Positions 18,994-28,033 of a stretch of 64,000 nt of DNA are shown in pieces. The stretch is from contig NZ_CP139972.1 of assembly GCF_034424315.1 (NCBI RefSeq), positions 7,014,501 to 7,078,500 on the forward strand, written 5' to 3'. How positions within the stretch are numbered: position 1 is the stretch's first letter; each line of letters starts with the position of its first letter. This DNA is from Chitinophaga sancti (GTDB lineage Bacteria; Bacteroidota; Bacteroidia; Chitinophagales; Chitinophagaceae). The notes beneath the pieces were generated by a model. That model searched no databases. It saw only the letters and a program-made list of their open reading frames with translations, and was not told where the DNA came from. A program made the position numbers and the translations under genes.

Positions 18994-19104
18994 CGTTTAT
19001 AATATGTTATAATTGACTGACAATCAAACGACTTGTTCTCGTCAGGCAATGTTATATATCGTAATTAAAGCAAATTTAGCTATATGGTAATTAAGGTTTG
19101 CTAT

Positions 19105-19112
19105 TAGATTTG
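19105..19112 (+). promoter_or_regulatory. possible -7 element of leucine operon
   Basis: TAGATTTG matches TAnnTTTG and would start transcription near 19118, giving a leader of about 105 bases that includes the short valine-rich frame. No TTTG is found at the usual -33 distance. Confidence 0.4.
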
Positions 19113-19144
19113 AAGTTACAAACAAACAGGGAAGCACAAAATTA

Positions 19145-19216
19145 ATGATTTCGCCTGTGTTGCAGAAAGTAAAGCATGAAGTAAAATTTAATGTAACACA
19201 GGTTCATAAAAAGTAA
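19145..19216 (+). CDS. putative 23-residue valine-rich leader peptide of leu operon
   Basis: ATG at 19145 opens a 23-codon frame ending TAA at 19216, only 7 bases before the leuC ATG. The peptide is [23 protein letters not shown], with five Val, one Leu and one Ile. It overlaps an inverted repeat (19154-19164 / 19192-19202). Position and branched-chain residues fit an attenuator leader, but there is no clear ribosome site and no U-tract terminator, so chance cannot be excluded. Confidence 0.3.
   Translation: MISPVLQKVKHEVKFNVTQVHKK
19154..19202 (+). promoter_or_regulatory. leader hairpin upstream of leuC
   Basis: CCTGTGTTGCA (19154-19164) pairs with TGTAACACAGG (19192-19202), eleven pairs with one G-T, around a 27-base loop. 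It ends 21 bases before leuC and overlaps the small valine-rich frame. Confidence 0.4.
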
Positions 19217-19223
19217 TTACGGA

Positions 19224-20621
19224 ATGGGAAAAACATTAGTTGACAAGATCTGGGACAATCATATCGTGGTAAGCAAGCCTGGATTTCCGGATGTAGTGTA
19301 CATCAACACGCATTTTATCCACGAAGTTACCAGTCCTCAGGCATTTGACGGATTGCGCAAAAGGAGCATTCCGGTATTCCGTACCGGCAAGACCCGTGCT
19401 ACCGCGGACCACAACGTACCTACCATGGATCAGCACCTGCCTATCAAGGAAGCGCTCAGCCGTAAGCAGGTAGAAATGCTGACAAAGAACACAGCCGAGT
19501 TTGGCGTAGAACTGTATGGTCTGGGCCATCCATACCAGGGTATTGTACACGTAATCGGGCCTGAACTGGGTATTACCCTGCCAGGTATGACCATCGTGTG
19601 TGGAGATAGCCATACCAGCACGCATGGTGCATTTGGTGCGATCGCTTTCGGTATTGGTACTTCCGAAGTGGAAATGGTGCTGGCTACCCAATGCCTGCTC
19701 CAATATCGTCCAAAACGTATGAAAATTGAGGTAAATGGTCAGCTGAAGAAAGGTGTGGTATCCAAGGATATCATCCTGTATATCATCTCCAAAATCTCTG
19801 CATCCGGTGCTACCGGCTACTTCGTGGAATTTGCCGGTGAGGCGATCCGCAGCCTGAGCATGGAAGCCCGTATGACCATCTGTAACATGAGTATCGAGAT
19901 GGGTGCACGCGGAGGTTTGATTGCTCCTGACCAGACAACTTTCGACTATATCAAGGGCCGCGAGTTTGCGCCTAAAGGTGCAGATTGGGATAAAGCCCTG
20001 GCTTATTGGGAAACACTGTACACCGATGCTGATGCTGAATTTGATTCAGTAATCACCTTCGATGCTGCAGATATTGAACCAATGATCACTTATGGTACCA
20101 ATCCGGGTATGGGTATTGGTGTTACGCAACACATTCCATCCCTGGAACAGCTGGATGAAAAGGAAAAACCTTCCTTTAAGAAATCGCTGGACTACATGGG
20201 CCTTGAGGCTGGCAGCGGACTGCTGGGCAAAAAGGTAGACTATGTATTCATCGGTAGCTGTACCAACAGCCGCATCGAAGATCTGCGTATGGTTGCTGAT
20301 TTTGTAAAAGGCAAGCATAAAGCAGATGATGTAGTAGTTTGGATCGTACCAGGTTCCAAGCAAGTAGAAGCGCAGGCAAAGAAAGAAGGTATCGACAAGG
20401 TATTTGAAGCTGCCGGTTTCCAGCTGCGTGAACCAGGATGCTCTGCATGTCTGGGTATGAACGAAGATAAAGTTCCTGCCGGTATGTATTGTATCTCTAC
20501 TTCCAACCGTAACTTCGAAGGCCGTCAGGGTCCAAATGCCCGCACCTTCCTCGCCAGCCCACTGTCAGCAGCAGCTGCAGCGATCACTGGTAAAGTAACC
20601 GATGTAAGAGAACTCGTATAA
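19224..20621 (+). CDS. leuC: 3-isopropylmalate dehydratase, large subunit
   Basis: A 465-residue [4Fe-4S] aconitase-superfamily subunit that, with LeuD, isomerises 2- to 3-isopropylmalate in leucine synthesis. The start [16 protein letters not shown] and '[19 protein letters not shown]' are typical. Cluster Cys residues are in 'SCTNSRIED' and the CSAC motif of '[13 protein letters not shown]'; 'NRNFEGRQG' is the conserved C-terminal loop. Full length. First enzyme gene of the operon, 10 bp before the methyltransferase gene. Confidence 0.97.
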   Translation: MGKTLVDKIWDNHIVVSKPGFPDVVYINTHFIHEVTSPQAFDGLRKRSIPVFRTGKTRATADHNVPTMDQHLPIKEALSRKQVEMLTKNTAEFGVELYGLGHPYQGIVHVIGPELGITLPGMTIVCGDSHTSTHGAFGAIAFGIGTSEVEMVLATQCLLQYRPKRMKIEVNGQLKKGVVSKDIILYIISKISASGATGYFVEFAGEAIRSLSMEARMTICNMSIEMGARGGLIAPDQTTFDYIKGREFAPKGADWDKALAYWETLYTDADAEFDSVITFDAADIEPMITYGTNPGMGIGVTQHIPSLEQLDEKEKPSFKKSLDYMGLEAGSGLLGKKVDYVFIGSCTNSRIEDLRMVADFVKGKHKADDVVVWIVPGSKQVEAQAKKEGIDKVFEAAGFQLREPGCSACLGMNEDKVPAGMYCISTSNRNFEGRQGPNARTFLASPLSAAAAAITGKVTDVRELV

Positions 20622-20631
20622 AAGTATTATC

Positions 20632-21390
20632 ATGGCCTGGAACGCGGATTTATATAAAGAGAAGCATGCCTTTGTATTCAACTATGGCAACAGCGTAGTA
20701 GAATGGCTGCAACCCAAAGCAGGAGAAAGTATCCTTGACCTGGGCTGCGGTACAGGCGAACTCACCGCTCAGATTGCAGGGAGTGGAGCTACGGTGAAAG
20801 GAATAGATGCATCCGCCAGTATGATCGCCAGTGCAAAAAGTAATTTCCCGGCTATCGATTTTGAGGTAGCAGATGGTACTACTTTTTCCCTGAACAAGAC
20901 TTTTGATGCGGTGTTTTCCAATGCAACCCTGCACTGGATACGCCAGAAAGAAAAAGTACTGGACAGAATCTGGCATCACCTGAAACCCGGTGGCAGACTG
21001 GTATTGGAGATGGGAGGGAAAGGCAATGTAGATGACATCACAGGTGCGCTGAGCAAAGCGATGGAAGAAAAGGGATATGAATTTAAACCTTTTTGGTATT
21101 TTCCATCTCCCGGTGAATATACTTCCCTGCTGGAAGAATATGGCTTCCGGGTAAATCAGCTGAACTACTTTGACCGTGAAACTGAGCTGGCTGATCCTGA
21201 GAATGGAATCGTAGAATGGCTGCAGATGTTCGGGGCACATTACCTCGAAGCAATTCCTGAAGCAGACAGGCTGCCCATCCTCAAAACCGCACAGGAAAGC
21301 CTGCGCGCTACTAACTTCCGCGATGGCAAATGGTATACTAAGTATGTAAGGTTGCGCGTGAAAGCAGAGAAAATTGCAGACGCACAATAA
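20632..21390 (+). CDS. Class I SAM-dependent methyltransferase (Tam/UbiE-like) inside leu operon
   Basis: A 252-residue methyltransferase. Motif I is ILDLGCGTGEL (about 34-44), the acidic motif II end is KGIDAS, and 'FDAVFSNATLHWI' with 'LKPGGRLVLEMGGKGN' follow. The HWI and GG patterns resemble trans-aconitate 2-methyltransferase-like enzymes. It sits 10 bp after leuC and 48 bp before leuD, on the same strand, so it is co-transcribed. Trans-aconitate methyltransferase can methylate dead-end tricarboxylates, and a repair or side-product role next to isopropylmalate isomerase is plausible. That is inference only. Confidence 0.7.
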   Translation: MAWNADLYKEKHAFVFNYGNSVVEWLQPKAGESILDLGCGTGELTAQIAGSGATVKGIDASASMIASAKSNFPAIDFEVADGTTFSLNKTFDAVFSNATLHWIRQKEKVLDRIWHHLKPGGRLVLEMGGKGNVDDITGALSKAMEEKGYEFKPFWYFPSPGEYTSLLEEYGFRVNQLNYFDRETELADPENGIVEWLQMFGAHYLEAIPEADRLPILKTAQESLRATNFRDGKWYTKYVRLRVKAEKIADAQ

Positions 21391-21438
21391 TTTCTAAAAC
21401 ACGTAAATTTAAAGTCCTCTTCCGGGAGGCAAAATATA

Positions 21439-22038
21439 ATGAGTAAGAATTTTCAAAAGTTGGAATCTACAGCAGTTCCTATTCCAATCGAAAACATCGA
21501 TACAGACCAGATCATTCCGGCACGCTTCCTGAAAGCAACAACCCGTGACGGTTTCGGTGAAAATCTGTTCCGCGACTGGCGCTATGAAGGCGACAACACG
21601 CCAAAAGCAGACTTCGTACTGAACAATCCTACTTATAGTGGCCAGGTACTGGTGGCTGGTAAGAACTTTGGTTGTGGTTCCAGCCGTGAGCACGCTGCAT
21701 GGGCACTCGCTGACTATGGTTTCAAAGTAGTGATCAGCAGTTTCTTTGCAGATATCTTCAAGAACAATGCACTGAACAATTTCATCCTGCCTATCCAGGT
21801 GACTGATGCATTCCTCGACAAGATCTTCTCTGCAATTGAAAAGGATGCCAAAGCAAAATTGGCTGTGGACCTGGAAAAACAGACACTGAAGATTGTATCA
21901 ACCGGTGAAGAAACTTCTTTCGACATCAATCCATACAAGAAAGCATGCCTGATCAATGGCTATGATGATATTGACTACCTGTTAAGCCTGCGTAAGGAAA
22001 TCGAAGCTTACGAAGCCACCCGGGAGTTTAATTTTTAA
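21439..22038 (+). CDS. leuD: 3-isopropylmalate dehydratase, small subunit
   Basis: A 199-residue swivel-domain partner of LeuC. The hallmarks '[18 protein letters not shown]' near the N-terminus and '[17 protein letters not shown]' (substrate loop) are present, and length matches the family. Separated from leuC by the methyltransferase gene but in the same operon; 29 bp before leuB. Confidence 0.96.
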   Translation: MSKNFQKLESTAVPIPIENIDTDQIIPARFLKATTRDGFGENLFRDWRYEGDNTPKADFVLNNPTYSGQVLVAGKNFGCGSSREHAAWALADYGFKVVISSFFADIFKNNALNNFILPIQVTDAFLDKIFSAIEKDAKAKLAVDLEKQTLKIVSTGEETSFDINPYKKACLINGYDDIDYLLSLRKEIEAYEATREFNF

Positions 22039-22067
22039 CTTTTCGCTTTAACTCAACTAAACATTAA

Positions 22068-23147
22068 ATGGGCGTAGACAAAAAAATACTGGTAATTCCG
22101 GGTGATGGTATCGGACAAGAAGTGACTACCTGGGGAAGGAAAGTGCTGGAAACTATAGCAACTAACTACAAGCACAACTTTACGTTTGAAGAAGGCATTA
22201 TGGGACACGTAGCCATCGACGCTACCGGCACCCCCCTGCCAGATGAAACACTGGATAAAGCACGCAAGAGTGACGCTATCCTTTTTGGCGCTATCGGACA
22301 TGCCAAATATGACAATGACCCTACACTGAAAGTACGTCCTGAACAGGGATTACTGAAGATCCGTAAGGAACTGGGATTGTATGCAAACCTGCGTCCTATT
22401 AAGTTGTTTGATGAGCTGCTGGAAGCTTCCAGCATCAAGCCGGAAATCCTGCGTGGAGCAGACATCCTGTTCTTCCGCGAGCTGACTGGTGATGTTTATT
22501 TTGGTGAAAAGAAACGTACCGAAGACCGCAACACTGCTTCTGACCTGATGATCTATCACAGGTATGAAGTGGAGCGCATTGCCCGCAAAGCATTTGAAGC
22601 AGCACGCACCCGTCGTAAAAAACTGTGCTCTGTGGATAAAGCAAACGTACTGGAAGCAAGCCGCCTGTGGCGCGAAGTAGTACAGGCAATGGAAAAAGAA
22701 TATACAGACGTAACCGTAGAACATATGTTCATCGATAACGCCGCTATGCAACTGGTAAAGGATCCTAAGCGTTTCGACGTGGTGGTAACCGGCAACCTGT
22801 TTGGCGATATCCTGACAGATGAAGCTTCCCAGATCGCTGGTTCTATGGGTATGCTGGCCTCAGCTTCTGTAGGTGACAGCGTTGGTTTCTACGAACCTAT
22901 CCATGGTTCTGCACATGACATTGCAGGTAAAGGTATTGCCAATCCACTGGCATCTATCCTGTCTGCAGCGCTGATGCTGGATATTTCTTTTGGCCTGAAA
23001 AATGAATCCCTGCGCGTTATTAAAGCAGTGGAAACTACTTTAAAACAAGGCTTCCGTACAATGGACATCGCTAACAAGCATACAGAAAACCACCTGGTGA
23101 TGGGCACTGATGCAATGGGCGCCAAAGTGCTGGAAAACTTAAGCTAA
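22068..23147 (+). CDS. leuB: 3-isopropylmalate dehydrogenase
   Basis: A 359-residue NAD-dependent oxidative decarboxylase converting 3-isopropylmalate to 2-oxoisocaproate. The frame starts 'KKILVIPGDGIGQEV'. The substrate/metal region includes 'LRPIKLFDELLEASSIKPE', 'RELTGDVYFGEKKRTE', 'GNLFGDILTDEASQIAGSMG' and the NAD loop 'YEPIHGSAHDIAGKGIANP'. All are standard for LeuB. It is 36 bp before leuA. Confidence 0.96.
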   Translation: MGVDKKILVIPGDGIGQEVTTWGRKVLETIATNYKHNFTFEEGIMGHVAIDATGTPLPDETLDKARKSDAILFGAIGHAKYDNDPTLKVRPEQGLLKIRKELGLYANLRPIKLFDELLEASSIKPEILRGADILFFRELTGDVYFGEKKRTEDRNTASDLMIYHRYEVERIARKAFEAARTRRKKLCSVDKANVLEASRLWREVVQAMEKEYTDVTVEHMFIDNAAMQLVKDPKRFDVVVTGNLFGDILTDEASQIAGSMGMLASASVGDSVGFYEPIHGSAHDIAGKGIANPLASILSAALMLDISFGLKNESLRVIKAVETTLKQGFRTMDIANKHTENHLVMGTDAMGAKVLENLS

Positions 23148-23183
23148 TTTTTTTAAAAAAATACAATAACAAATCAACATAAG

Positions 23184-24695
23184 ATGAGCGATAAAAATCG
23201 TGTATACGTCTTCGATACTACTCTCCGCGATGGTGAACAGGTGCCAGGCTGTCAGCTGACCACCGTTGAAAAGATCACTATTGCCAAGGAGCTGGAAGCC
23301 CTGGGAGTAGATGTTATTGAAGCCGGTTTCCCAATATCGAGCCCCGGCGATTTCCAGAGCGTGGTAGAAATATCGAAAGCTGTGAGTGAGCCGGTGATCT
23401 GTGCACTGACCCGTGCGAACACTATGGATATCGATGCTGCTGCCGAAGCCCTGCGTTTTGCCAAGCGTAAGCGTATTCATACAGGTATCGGTTCTTCCGA
23501 TATGCACATTAAATATAAATTCAACAGTACCCGCGAAGAGATCCTGAAGCGTGCCGCTGATGCCGTAAAATATGCACGTAAATTCGTTGACGATGTAGAA
23601 TTTTATGCAGAAGATGCAGGCCGCGCAGATAATGCTTACCTCGCGCAAATGATCGAAGCTGTCATTGCTGCTGGTGCAACCGTTGTAAACATTCCTGATA
23701 CGAATGGTTACTGCCTGCCCGAACAGTATGGTGCAAAGATCAAGTACCTGGTGGATCATGTATCTAACATAGATAAAGCAATTATCTCTGTACACTGTCA
23801 CAACGACCTGGGTATGGCTACTGCCAACTCAATCGCCGGTGTGATCAACGGTGCCCGCCAGGTAGAATGTACCATCAATGGTATTGGTGAACGTGCAGGT
23901 AATACTTCTCTGGAAGAAGTGGCGATGATCCTGAAAACGCATCATTCACTGGGTTACCATACCGGTATCCAGTCTAAGAAACTGTATCAGCTGAGCAACA
24001 TGGTAGAGACTATGATGCGTATGCCGGTTCAGCCCAATAAGGCAATCATAGGTCGTAATGCATTTGCACATAGTTCCGGTATCCACCAGGATGGTGTGCT
24101 CAAGCATCGTGAAAACTATGAGATCCTGAATCCGGAAGATGTAGGGATCGAATCCAATGCAATTATCCTGACTGCCCGTAGTGGCCGTCATGCCCTGAAG
24201 CACCACCTGGAGCGCCTGGGCTATAAGCTGGATAAAGTAAACCTGGATGAGATCTATCAGCGCTTCCTGGTAATGGCAGATAGCAAGAAAGAGATTTCTG
24301 ATGCAGATCTGCTGGAACTGATGGGTAATGGAAACGATCAGAATTATACAGATGATAAGGCGATCAAGGTAACCCTGTTGCAGGTAGTATGTGGTGATCC
24401 ACTGCGTCCGATGGCGACCGTGAAGCTGAAGATCAATGGAGAGGAAAAAGAAGCTAGTGCTGCTGGTAATGGTCCGGTAGATGCAGCGATCAATGCGATC
24501 CATGAGATCATCAAAGATCAGATAGATATTGATGAGTTTAATATTCAGTCAATGAGAGGGGGAAGTAAGGACGTAAGTAAGGTGAATATGCGGGTGAAGC
24601 ATAATGGTCAGAGTTACTATGGATATGGTATGTCTACTGATATAGTGAATGCCTCTATGCACGCATATGTTGATGCGCTGAATAAAATATTCTAA
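23184..24695 (+). CDS. leuA: 2-isopropylmalate synthase
   Basis: A 503-residue enzyme condensing acetyl-CoA with 2-oxoisovalerate, the committed step to leucine. The DRE-TIM barrel begins '[18 protein letters not shown]'. Metal-binding His residues are in '[15 protein letters not shown]', and the active-site loop '[15 protein letters not shown]' is present. The C-terminal part (about 390-503) is the LeuA regulatory domain expected to bind leucine, so feedback inhibition is likely. Last gene of the operon and followed by two stem-loops. Confidence 0.95.
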   Translation: MSDKNRVYVFDTTLRDGEQVPGCQLTTVEKITIAKELEALGVDVIEAGFPISSPGDFQSVVEISKAVSEPVICALTRANTMDIDAAAEALRFAKRKRIHTGIGSSDMHIKYKFNSTREEILKRAADAVKYARKFVDDVEFYAEDAGRADNAYLAQMIEAVIAAGATVVNIPDTNGYCLPEQYGAKIKYLVDHVSNIDKAIISVHCHNDLGMATANSIAGVINGARQVECTINGIGERAGNTSLEEVAMILKTHHSLGYHTGIQSKKLYQLSNMVETMMRMPVQPNKAIIGRNAFAHSSGIHQDGVLKHRENYEILNPEDVGIESNAIILTARSGRHALKHHLERLGYKLDKVNLDEIYQRFLVMADSKKEISDADLLELMGNGNDQNYTDDKAIKVTLLQVVCGDPLRPMATVKLKINGEEKEASAAGNGPVDAAINAIHEIIKDQIDIDEFNIQSMRGGSKDVSKVNMRVKHNGQSYYGYGMSTDIVNASMHAYVDALNKIF

Positions 24696-24707
24696 AATAT
24701 TCACGGG

Positions 24708-24738
24708 TTTCAGGATTCAGCACTGCAGAATCCTGAAA
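24708..24738 (+). terminator. first stem-loop after leuA
   Basis: TTTCAGGATTC (24708-24718) pairs with GAATCCTGAAA (24728-24738) around a 9-base loop. There is no T run after it. It may protect the 3' end or act with the second hairpin. Confidence 0.55.
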
Positions 24739-24747
24739 GCACCCAAT

Positions 24748-24800
24748 CAAAGGCTATGAGCTGCTTGCGAAACAAGCAGCTCATAGCCTTTGACGTTTTT
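24748..24800 (+). terminator. strong terminator of leu operon, 20-bp stem
   Basis: A perfect 20-bp stem (24748-24767 with 24773-24792, arm starting CAAAGGCTATGAG) has a CGAAA loop and is followed by ACGTTTTT. Confidence 0.8.
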
Positions 24801-25037
24801 GGAATGATATGTTTCCCCGGAATGTAAGTAGTAAGGTGAGCTAACGCTTACGATTGGCGCTGACCGATGTTAAAATGCTACCATAAAATGAAGAAAATAG
24901 TAATAGTATAATTGATTTTCAACCTCAATTCATTTAAAAAATTTGAAATATGGTAATAAAGTATAGAATACTGCTAAAAAAAGATAGATTTTCCCTTGTT
25001 AAAAAAGCTATTTTAGAACCCATAAAATAAGGAAATT

Positions 25038-25820
25038 ATGAACCTGTTTAGATTAGATAATAAAGTGGCAGTCATCACGGGTGGTGGTAGTGGCATTGGT
25101 CAGGCAATTGCGAAGGTATTTGGTGCGCAGGGTGCCAGTGTTCACATCATAGAGCTGAATGAAGACGGTGGTCGCCAGACAGCTGCAGACATCACTGCCG
25201 AAGGCGGTAAAGCTGCTGTATATGGCTGCAACGTAGCTAAACAGTCGGAAGTTGTCGCTGTGATGGAGAAGATCGCTGCTGCCGCAGGTCGTATCGATAT
25301 CCTCGTAAACTGCGCAGGTATTGCCCACGTAGGCCGGCTGGACACCACTTCAGAAGATGATCTGGACAGGGTATATAATGTGAATGTGAAAGGTACTTAC
25401 AACGCTATGTATGCCGTAATTGGTCAGATGAAGGCTCAAAAAAGCGGCGTGATCCTGAACGTAGCGAGTATTGCTTCCAGCGTAGGCATCCCTGACAGGT
25501 TCGCTTATTCTATGAGCAAGGGGGCTGTACTCACCATGACACTCTCCGTGGCAAAAGATTTTATTAAGGATGGTATCCGCTGTAATTGTGTGTCTCCTGC
25601 ACGTGTGCATACACCATTTGTAGACGGATTTATTGCCAAAAACTACCCCGGTAAAGAGGCGGAAATGTTTGAGAAACTCTCTCAGACACAACCAATTGGA
25701 CGTATGGCCCGGCCGGTAGAAGTAGGTACCCTGGCACTGTACCTGTGTTCTGAAGAGGCAGGGTTCATTACCGGCTGTGATTATCCTTTGGATGGTGGTT
25801 TTATAAAGCTTAATAATTAA
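25038..25820 (+). CDS. SDR oxidoreductase, probable 2-keto-3-deoxy-L-fuconate dehydrogenase
   Basis: A 260-residue classical short-chain dehydrogenase. The cofactor loop is TGGGSGIGQA (about 14-23), NCAG is at about 90-93, and the catalytic Ser-Tyr-Lys is in 'NVASIASSVG' and 'YSMSKGA'. The end is 'DYPLDGGFIKLNN'. On its own only SDR can be claimed. The fucose gene cluster that follows (FAH hydrolase, mutarotase, lactonase, second SDR, FucP) makes oxidation of 2-keto-3-deoxy-L-fuconate to the 2,4-diketo acid the likeliest role, by comparison with the Xanthomonas route. First gene of the cluster. Confidence 0.75.
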   Translation: MNLFRLDNKVAVITGGGSGIGQAIAKVFGAQGASVHIIELNEDGGRQTAADITAEGGKAAVYGCNVAKQSEVVAVMEKIAAAAGRIDILVNCAGIAHVGRLDTTSEDDLDRVYNVNVKGTYNAMYAVIGQMKAQKSGVILNVASIASSVGIPDRFAYSMSKGAVLTMTLSVAKDFIKDGIRCNCVSPARVHTPFVDGFIAKNYPGKEAEMFEKLSQTQPIGRMARPVEVGTLALYLCSEEAGFITGCDYPLDGGFIKLNN

Positions 25821-25909
25821 TTATGAGTAAAGAATTATGGAATAAGACAAAAGGTATCTTATATTCGTAAATTCTAATTTGTAATTAATCAACCACAATT
25901 CCATTATTC

Positions 25910-26653
25910 ATGAAATCTATTTGGTCAGTTATCATACCAGCCACAATCTTATTGTACGCATGTGGCGGTAACGGTACCAAGGCTGGCGGTGACCAGCAGG
26001 GCTCAGACACATCAGCTGCGTTTCAACCAGCTACACCATCGGGTAAGGTAGACGTAGTTTTCCCGGCAGATGCAGATACGACACGTATCTCTATCCATTT
26101 CGAAGCAGACGGACAGACTTCAGACAAAACGTTTGAACTGCCACTGGCAAGAGATGTGGCCGAACAGGACCTATACCGTGCCGTATGGGATAAACCTAAC
26201 AGTGTATACATTGGTGTGCTGAAAAGTGACCATAGTACCAGGTATTATCACGCAAGCGTTGATAACGGAAGTGCAAAGATCAACCAGGTAGGAACACCTC
26301 CTGAAGCAATCTGGCATTATACTGAAGAAAAAGCAGGTTTAGGTACTATCAGTCTGGATATGAAAGCCACTGATTCTTACGAGCAACAGTTACAATCCGG
26401 TACGATCATCGCTGACCTGATTGTGAAAAAACTGCCTGTTTCTACACCTGATTCTGTAAAGATCTATGCAGAATTCGGCGGTGCTAACAGAACTATTGGC
26501 ACGGTAGTACCGGCAGAAGCCACCACAGGTATCGTGCATTCAGCATCCCATCCGGAGCAGGTGTTCCTGGTGCAGATCATGAACAAAAAATATACTAACC
26601 TCGTGGAAATCAAAGTGGAAAATGGTCACCTGAAGATCAATTCACTGAGATAA
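25910..26653 (+). CDS. Predicted lipoprotein of unknown function in fucose cluster
   Basis: A 247-residue protein with a lipoprotein signal (MKSIWSVIIPATILLYACGG, lipobox LLYAC, Cys18), a Gly/Gln/Ser-rich linker and then a beta-rich body. The body has repeated short strands such as 'STRYYHASVDNGSAKIN' and 'IKVENGHLKINSLR'. I recognise no family. It lies between the two intracellular enzyme genes of the fucose route (89 bp after the SDR, 32 bp before FAH). Co-transcription suggests a periplasmic or surface role in the same process, perhaps ligand binding, but this is a guess. Confidence 0.5.
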   Translation: MKSIWSVIIPATILLYACGGNGTKAGGDQQGSDTSAAFQPATPSGKVDVVFPADADTTRISIHFEADGQTSDKTFELPLARDVAEQDLYRAVWDKPNSVYIGVLKSDHSTRYYHASVDNGSAKINQVGTPPEAIWHYTEEKAGLGTISLDMKATDSYEQQLQSGTIIADLIVKKLPVSTPDSVKIYAEFGGANRTIGTVVPAEATTGIVHSASHPEQVFLVQIMNKKYTNLVEIKVENGHLKINSLR

Positions 26654-26685
26654 GTGTTAAATAGAAAACAAAGTACAATTAACAT

Positions 26686-27537
26686 ATGAAACTGATACGA
26701 TTTGGAGCACCGGGAGCTGAGAAGCCGGGAGTAGTAACCGAAGCTGGCATGTTTGATGTAAGCGCATTCGGTGAAGATTTTGGAGAGCAATTCCTGGCTA
26801 CAGATGGTCTGAACCGTCTGGCTGCATGGTGGGCACAAAATGAAAAAAATTGTCCTTCCGTGCCTGCAGGTACCCGTCTGGGAAGTCCTATCACAAGGCC
26901 TTCTAAGATTATTTGCATTGGTCTGAACTACGCTGACCACGCAAAGGAAACCGGCGCAGCAATTCCACAGGAACCAATCGTATTTTTCAAAAGTACTACC
27001 GCGCTGGTAGGGCCGAATGATGATCTGATCATTCCCCGCAACAGTGTAAAAACTGACTGGGAAGTGGAACTGGCTGTGGTAATTGGTAAGAAAACCAGCT
27101 ATGTGGAAGAGAAAGATGCGCTGGAGTATATAGCCGGTTATGCATTGCACAACGACTATAGCGAGCGGGAATTCCAGCTGGAACGTGGCGGACAATGGGT
27201 GAAAGGGAAAAGCAATGACACCTTTGCACCGCTCGGCCCATGGCTGGTAACCAAAGAGGAAATTAAAGATTTAGACAACCTGCGTCTGTGGTTAACCCTG
27301 AATGGTAAAACCATGCAGGATGGTACCACAGCCAACCTGATCTTTAAGATCCCATTCCTCGTATCCTACCTGAGCCAGTTTATGACCCTGCTGCCAGGCG
27401 ATGTGATCTCTACAGGTACACCAGCAGGCGTAGGTTTGGGAATGAAACCAAATGTATATGTAAAAGCCGGGGATGTGATTGAACTGGGTATCGATGGCCT
27501 GGGTACATCCAAACAAACAGCGGTTGCTTTCAAATAA
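26686..27537 (+). CDS. FAH-family hydrolase, probable 2,4-diketo-3-deoxy-L-fuconate hydrolase
   Basis: A 283-residue fumarylacetoacetate-hydrolase-fold enzyme. It carries the family core 'ICIGLNYADHAKETG', 'PIVFFKSTTALVGPNDD', the metal-binding acidic strand WEVELAVVIG, 'GYALHNDYSEREFQ' and 'STGTPAGVGLGMKP'. Enzymes of this group cleave 2,4-diketo acids. In the oxidative fucose route the products are pyruvate and L-lactate, which fits the neighbours. It is followed by a hairpin that separates it from the mutarotase gene. Confidence 0.8.
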   Translation: MKLIRFGAPGAEKPGVVTEAGMFDVSAFGEDFGEQFLATDGLNRLAAWWAQNEKNCPSVPAGTRLGSPITRPSKIICIGLNYADHAKETGAAIPQEPIVFFKSTTALVGPNDDLIIPRNSVKTDWEVELAVVIGKKTSYVEEKDALEYIAGYALHNDYSEREFQLERGGQWVKGKSNDTFAPLGPWLVTKEEIKDLDNLRLWLTLNGKTMQDGTTANLIFKIPFLVSYLSQFMTLLPGDVISTGTPAGVGLGMKPNVYVKAGDVIELGIDGLGTSKQTAVAFK

Positions 27538-27559
27538 GAAAGCTGTAAGACATTTTAAT

Positions 27560-27589
27560 GCGGTCAGACTGCCTTTGCCGTCTGACCGC
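27560..27589 (+). terminator. stem-loop after FAH gene
   Basis: GCGGTCAGAC (27560-27569) / GTCTGACCGC (27580-27589) around a 10-base loop, followed by TAAATTTTCC. The weak T run suggests partial termination or an mRNA-stability element between two parts of the fucose cluster. Confidence 0.6.
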
Positions 27590-27651
27590 TAAATTTTCCA
27601 CTTATTGTATTTCTGACATTTATTTCCTTTAAACTTGTAATTTGCCAGGAT

Positions 27652-27981
27652 ATGAAAAGGCACTGTCTTGCGTTAGATTTGAAGAATGATCCGGTTTTGA
27701 TCGCTGAGTACGAAGCGTATCACAAGGAAATATGGCCGGAGATAAAAAAGAGTATATTAGACAGCGGTATTGTGAATATGGAAATTTACCGTATTATGGA
27801 TCGTCTCTTTATGATCATGGAAGTAGACGATACCTTTTCATTTGAAAAGAAAGATGCCGCAGATGCAGCTAACCCCAAAGTACAGGAGTGGGAAGCACTG
27901 ATGTGGAAATACCAGCAGGCATTACCAGTGGCTAAGCCTGGAGAGAAATGGATATTTATGGAGAAGATCTTTGCATTGTAA
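27652..27981 (+). CDS. RhaM-type sugar mutarotase, probably for L-fucose
   Basis: A 109-residue protein of the L-rhamnose mutarotase family. It has 'YEAYHKEIWPEIKKSILDS' with the catalytic-type His at about 24, 'NMEIYRIMDRLFMIMEVDD', and a C-terminal Trp-rich end 'PGEKWIFMEKIFAL'. These small dimeric proteins interconvert sugar anomers and speed dehydrogenase or isomerase entry. The context points to L-fucose rather than rhamnose. TAATTTG at 27638-27644, a one-base-short -7 match, lies only 8 bases before the ATG, so transcription could start almost at the codon. Confidence 0.8.
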   Translation: MKRHCLALDLKNDPVLIAEYEAYHKEIWPEIKKSILDSGIVNMEIYRIMDRLFMIMEVDDTFSFEKKDAADAANPKVQEWEALMWKYQQALPVAKPGEKWIFMEKIFAL

Positions 27982-28033
27982 GAAGAGACTACGACGATAG
28001 CGCATTTAGTTAGGAAGCAAACGTTATGAAAAA

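Larger units (their letters stand above)
24696..25037. other. 342-bp intergenic region after leuA
   Basis: The first 100 bases hold the two leuA stem-loops described separately. The remaining 240 bases are AT-rich with no credible gene. I see no full TTTG/TAnnTTTG promoter before the SDR gene at 25038, although the region must contain its start site. Confidence 0.5.
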
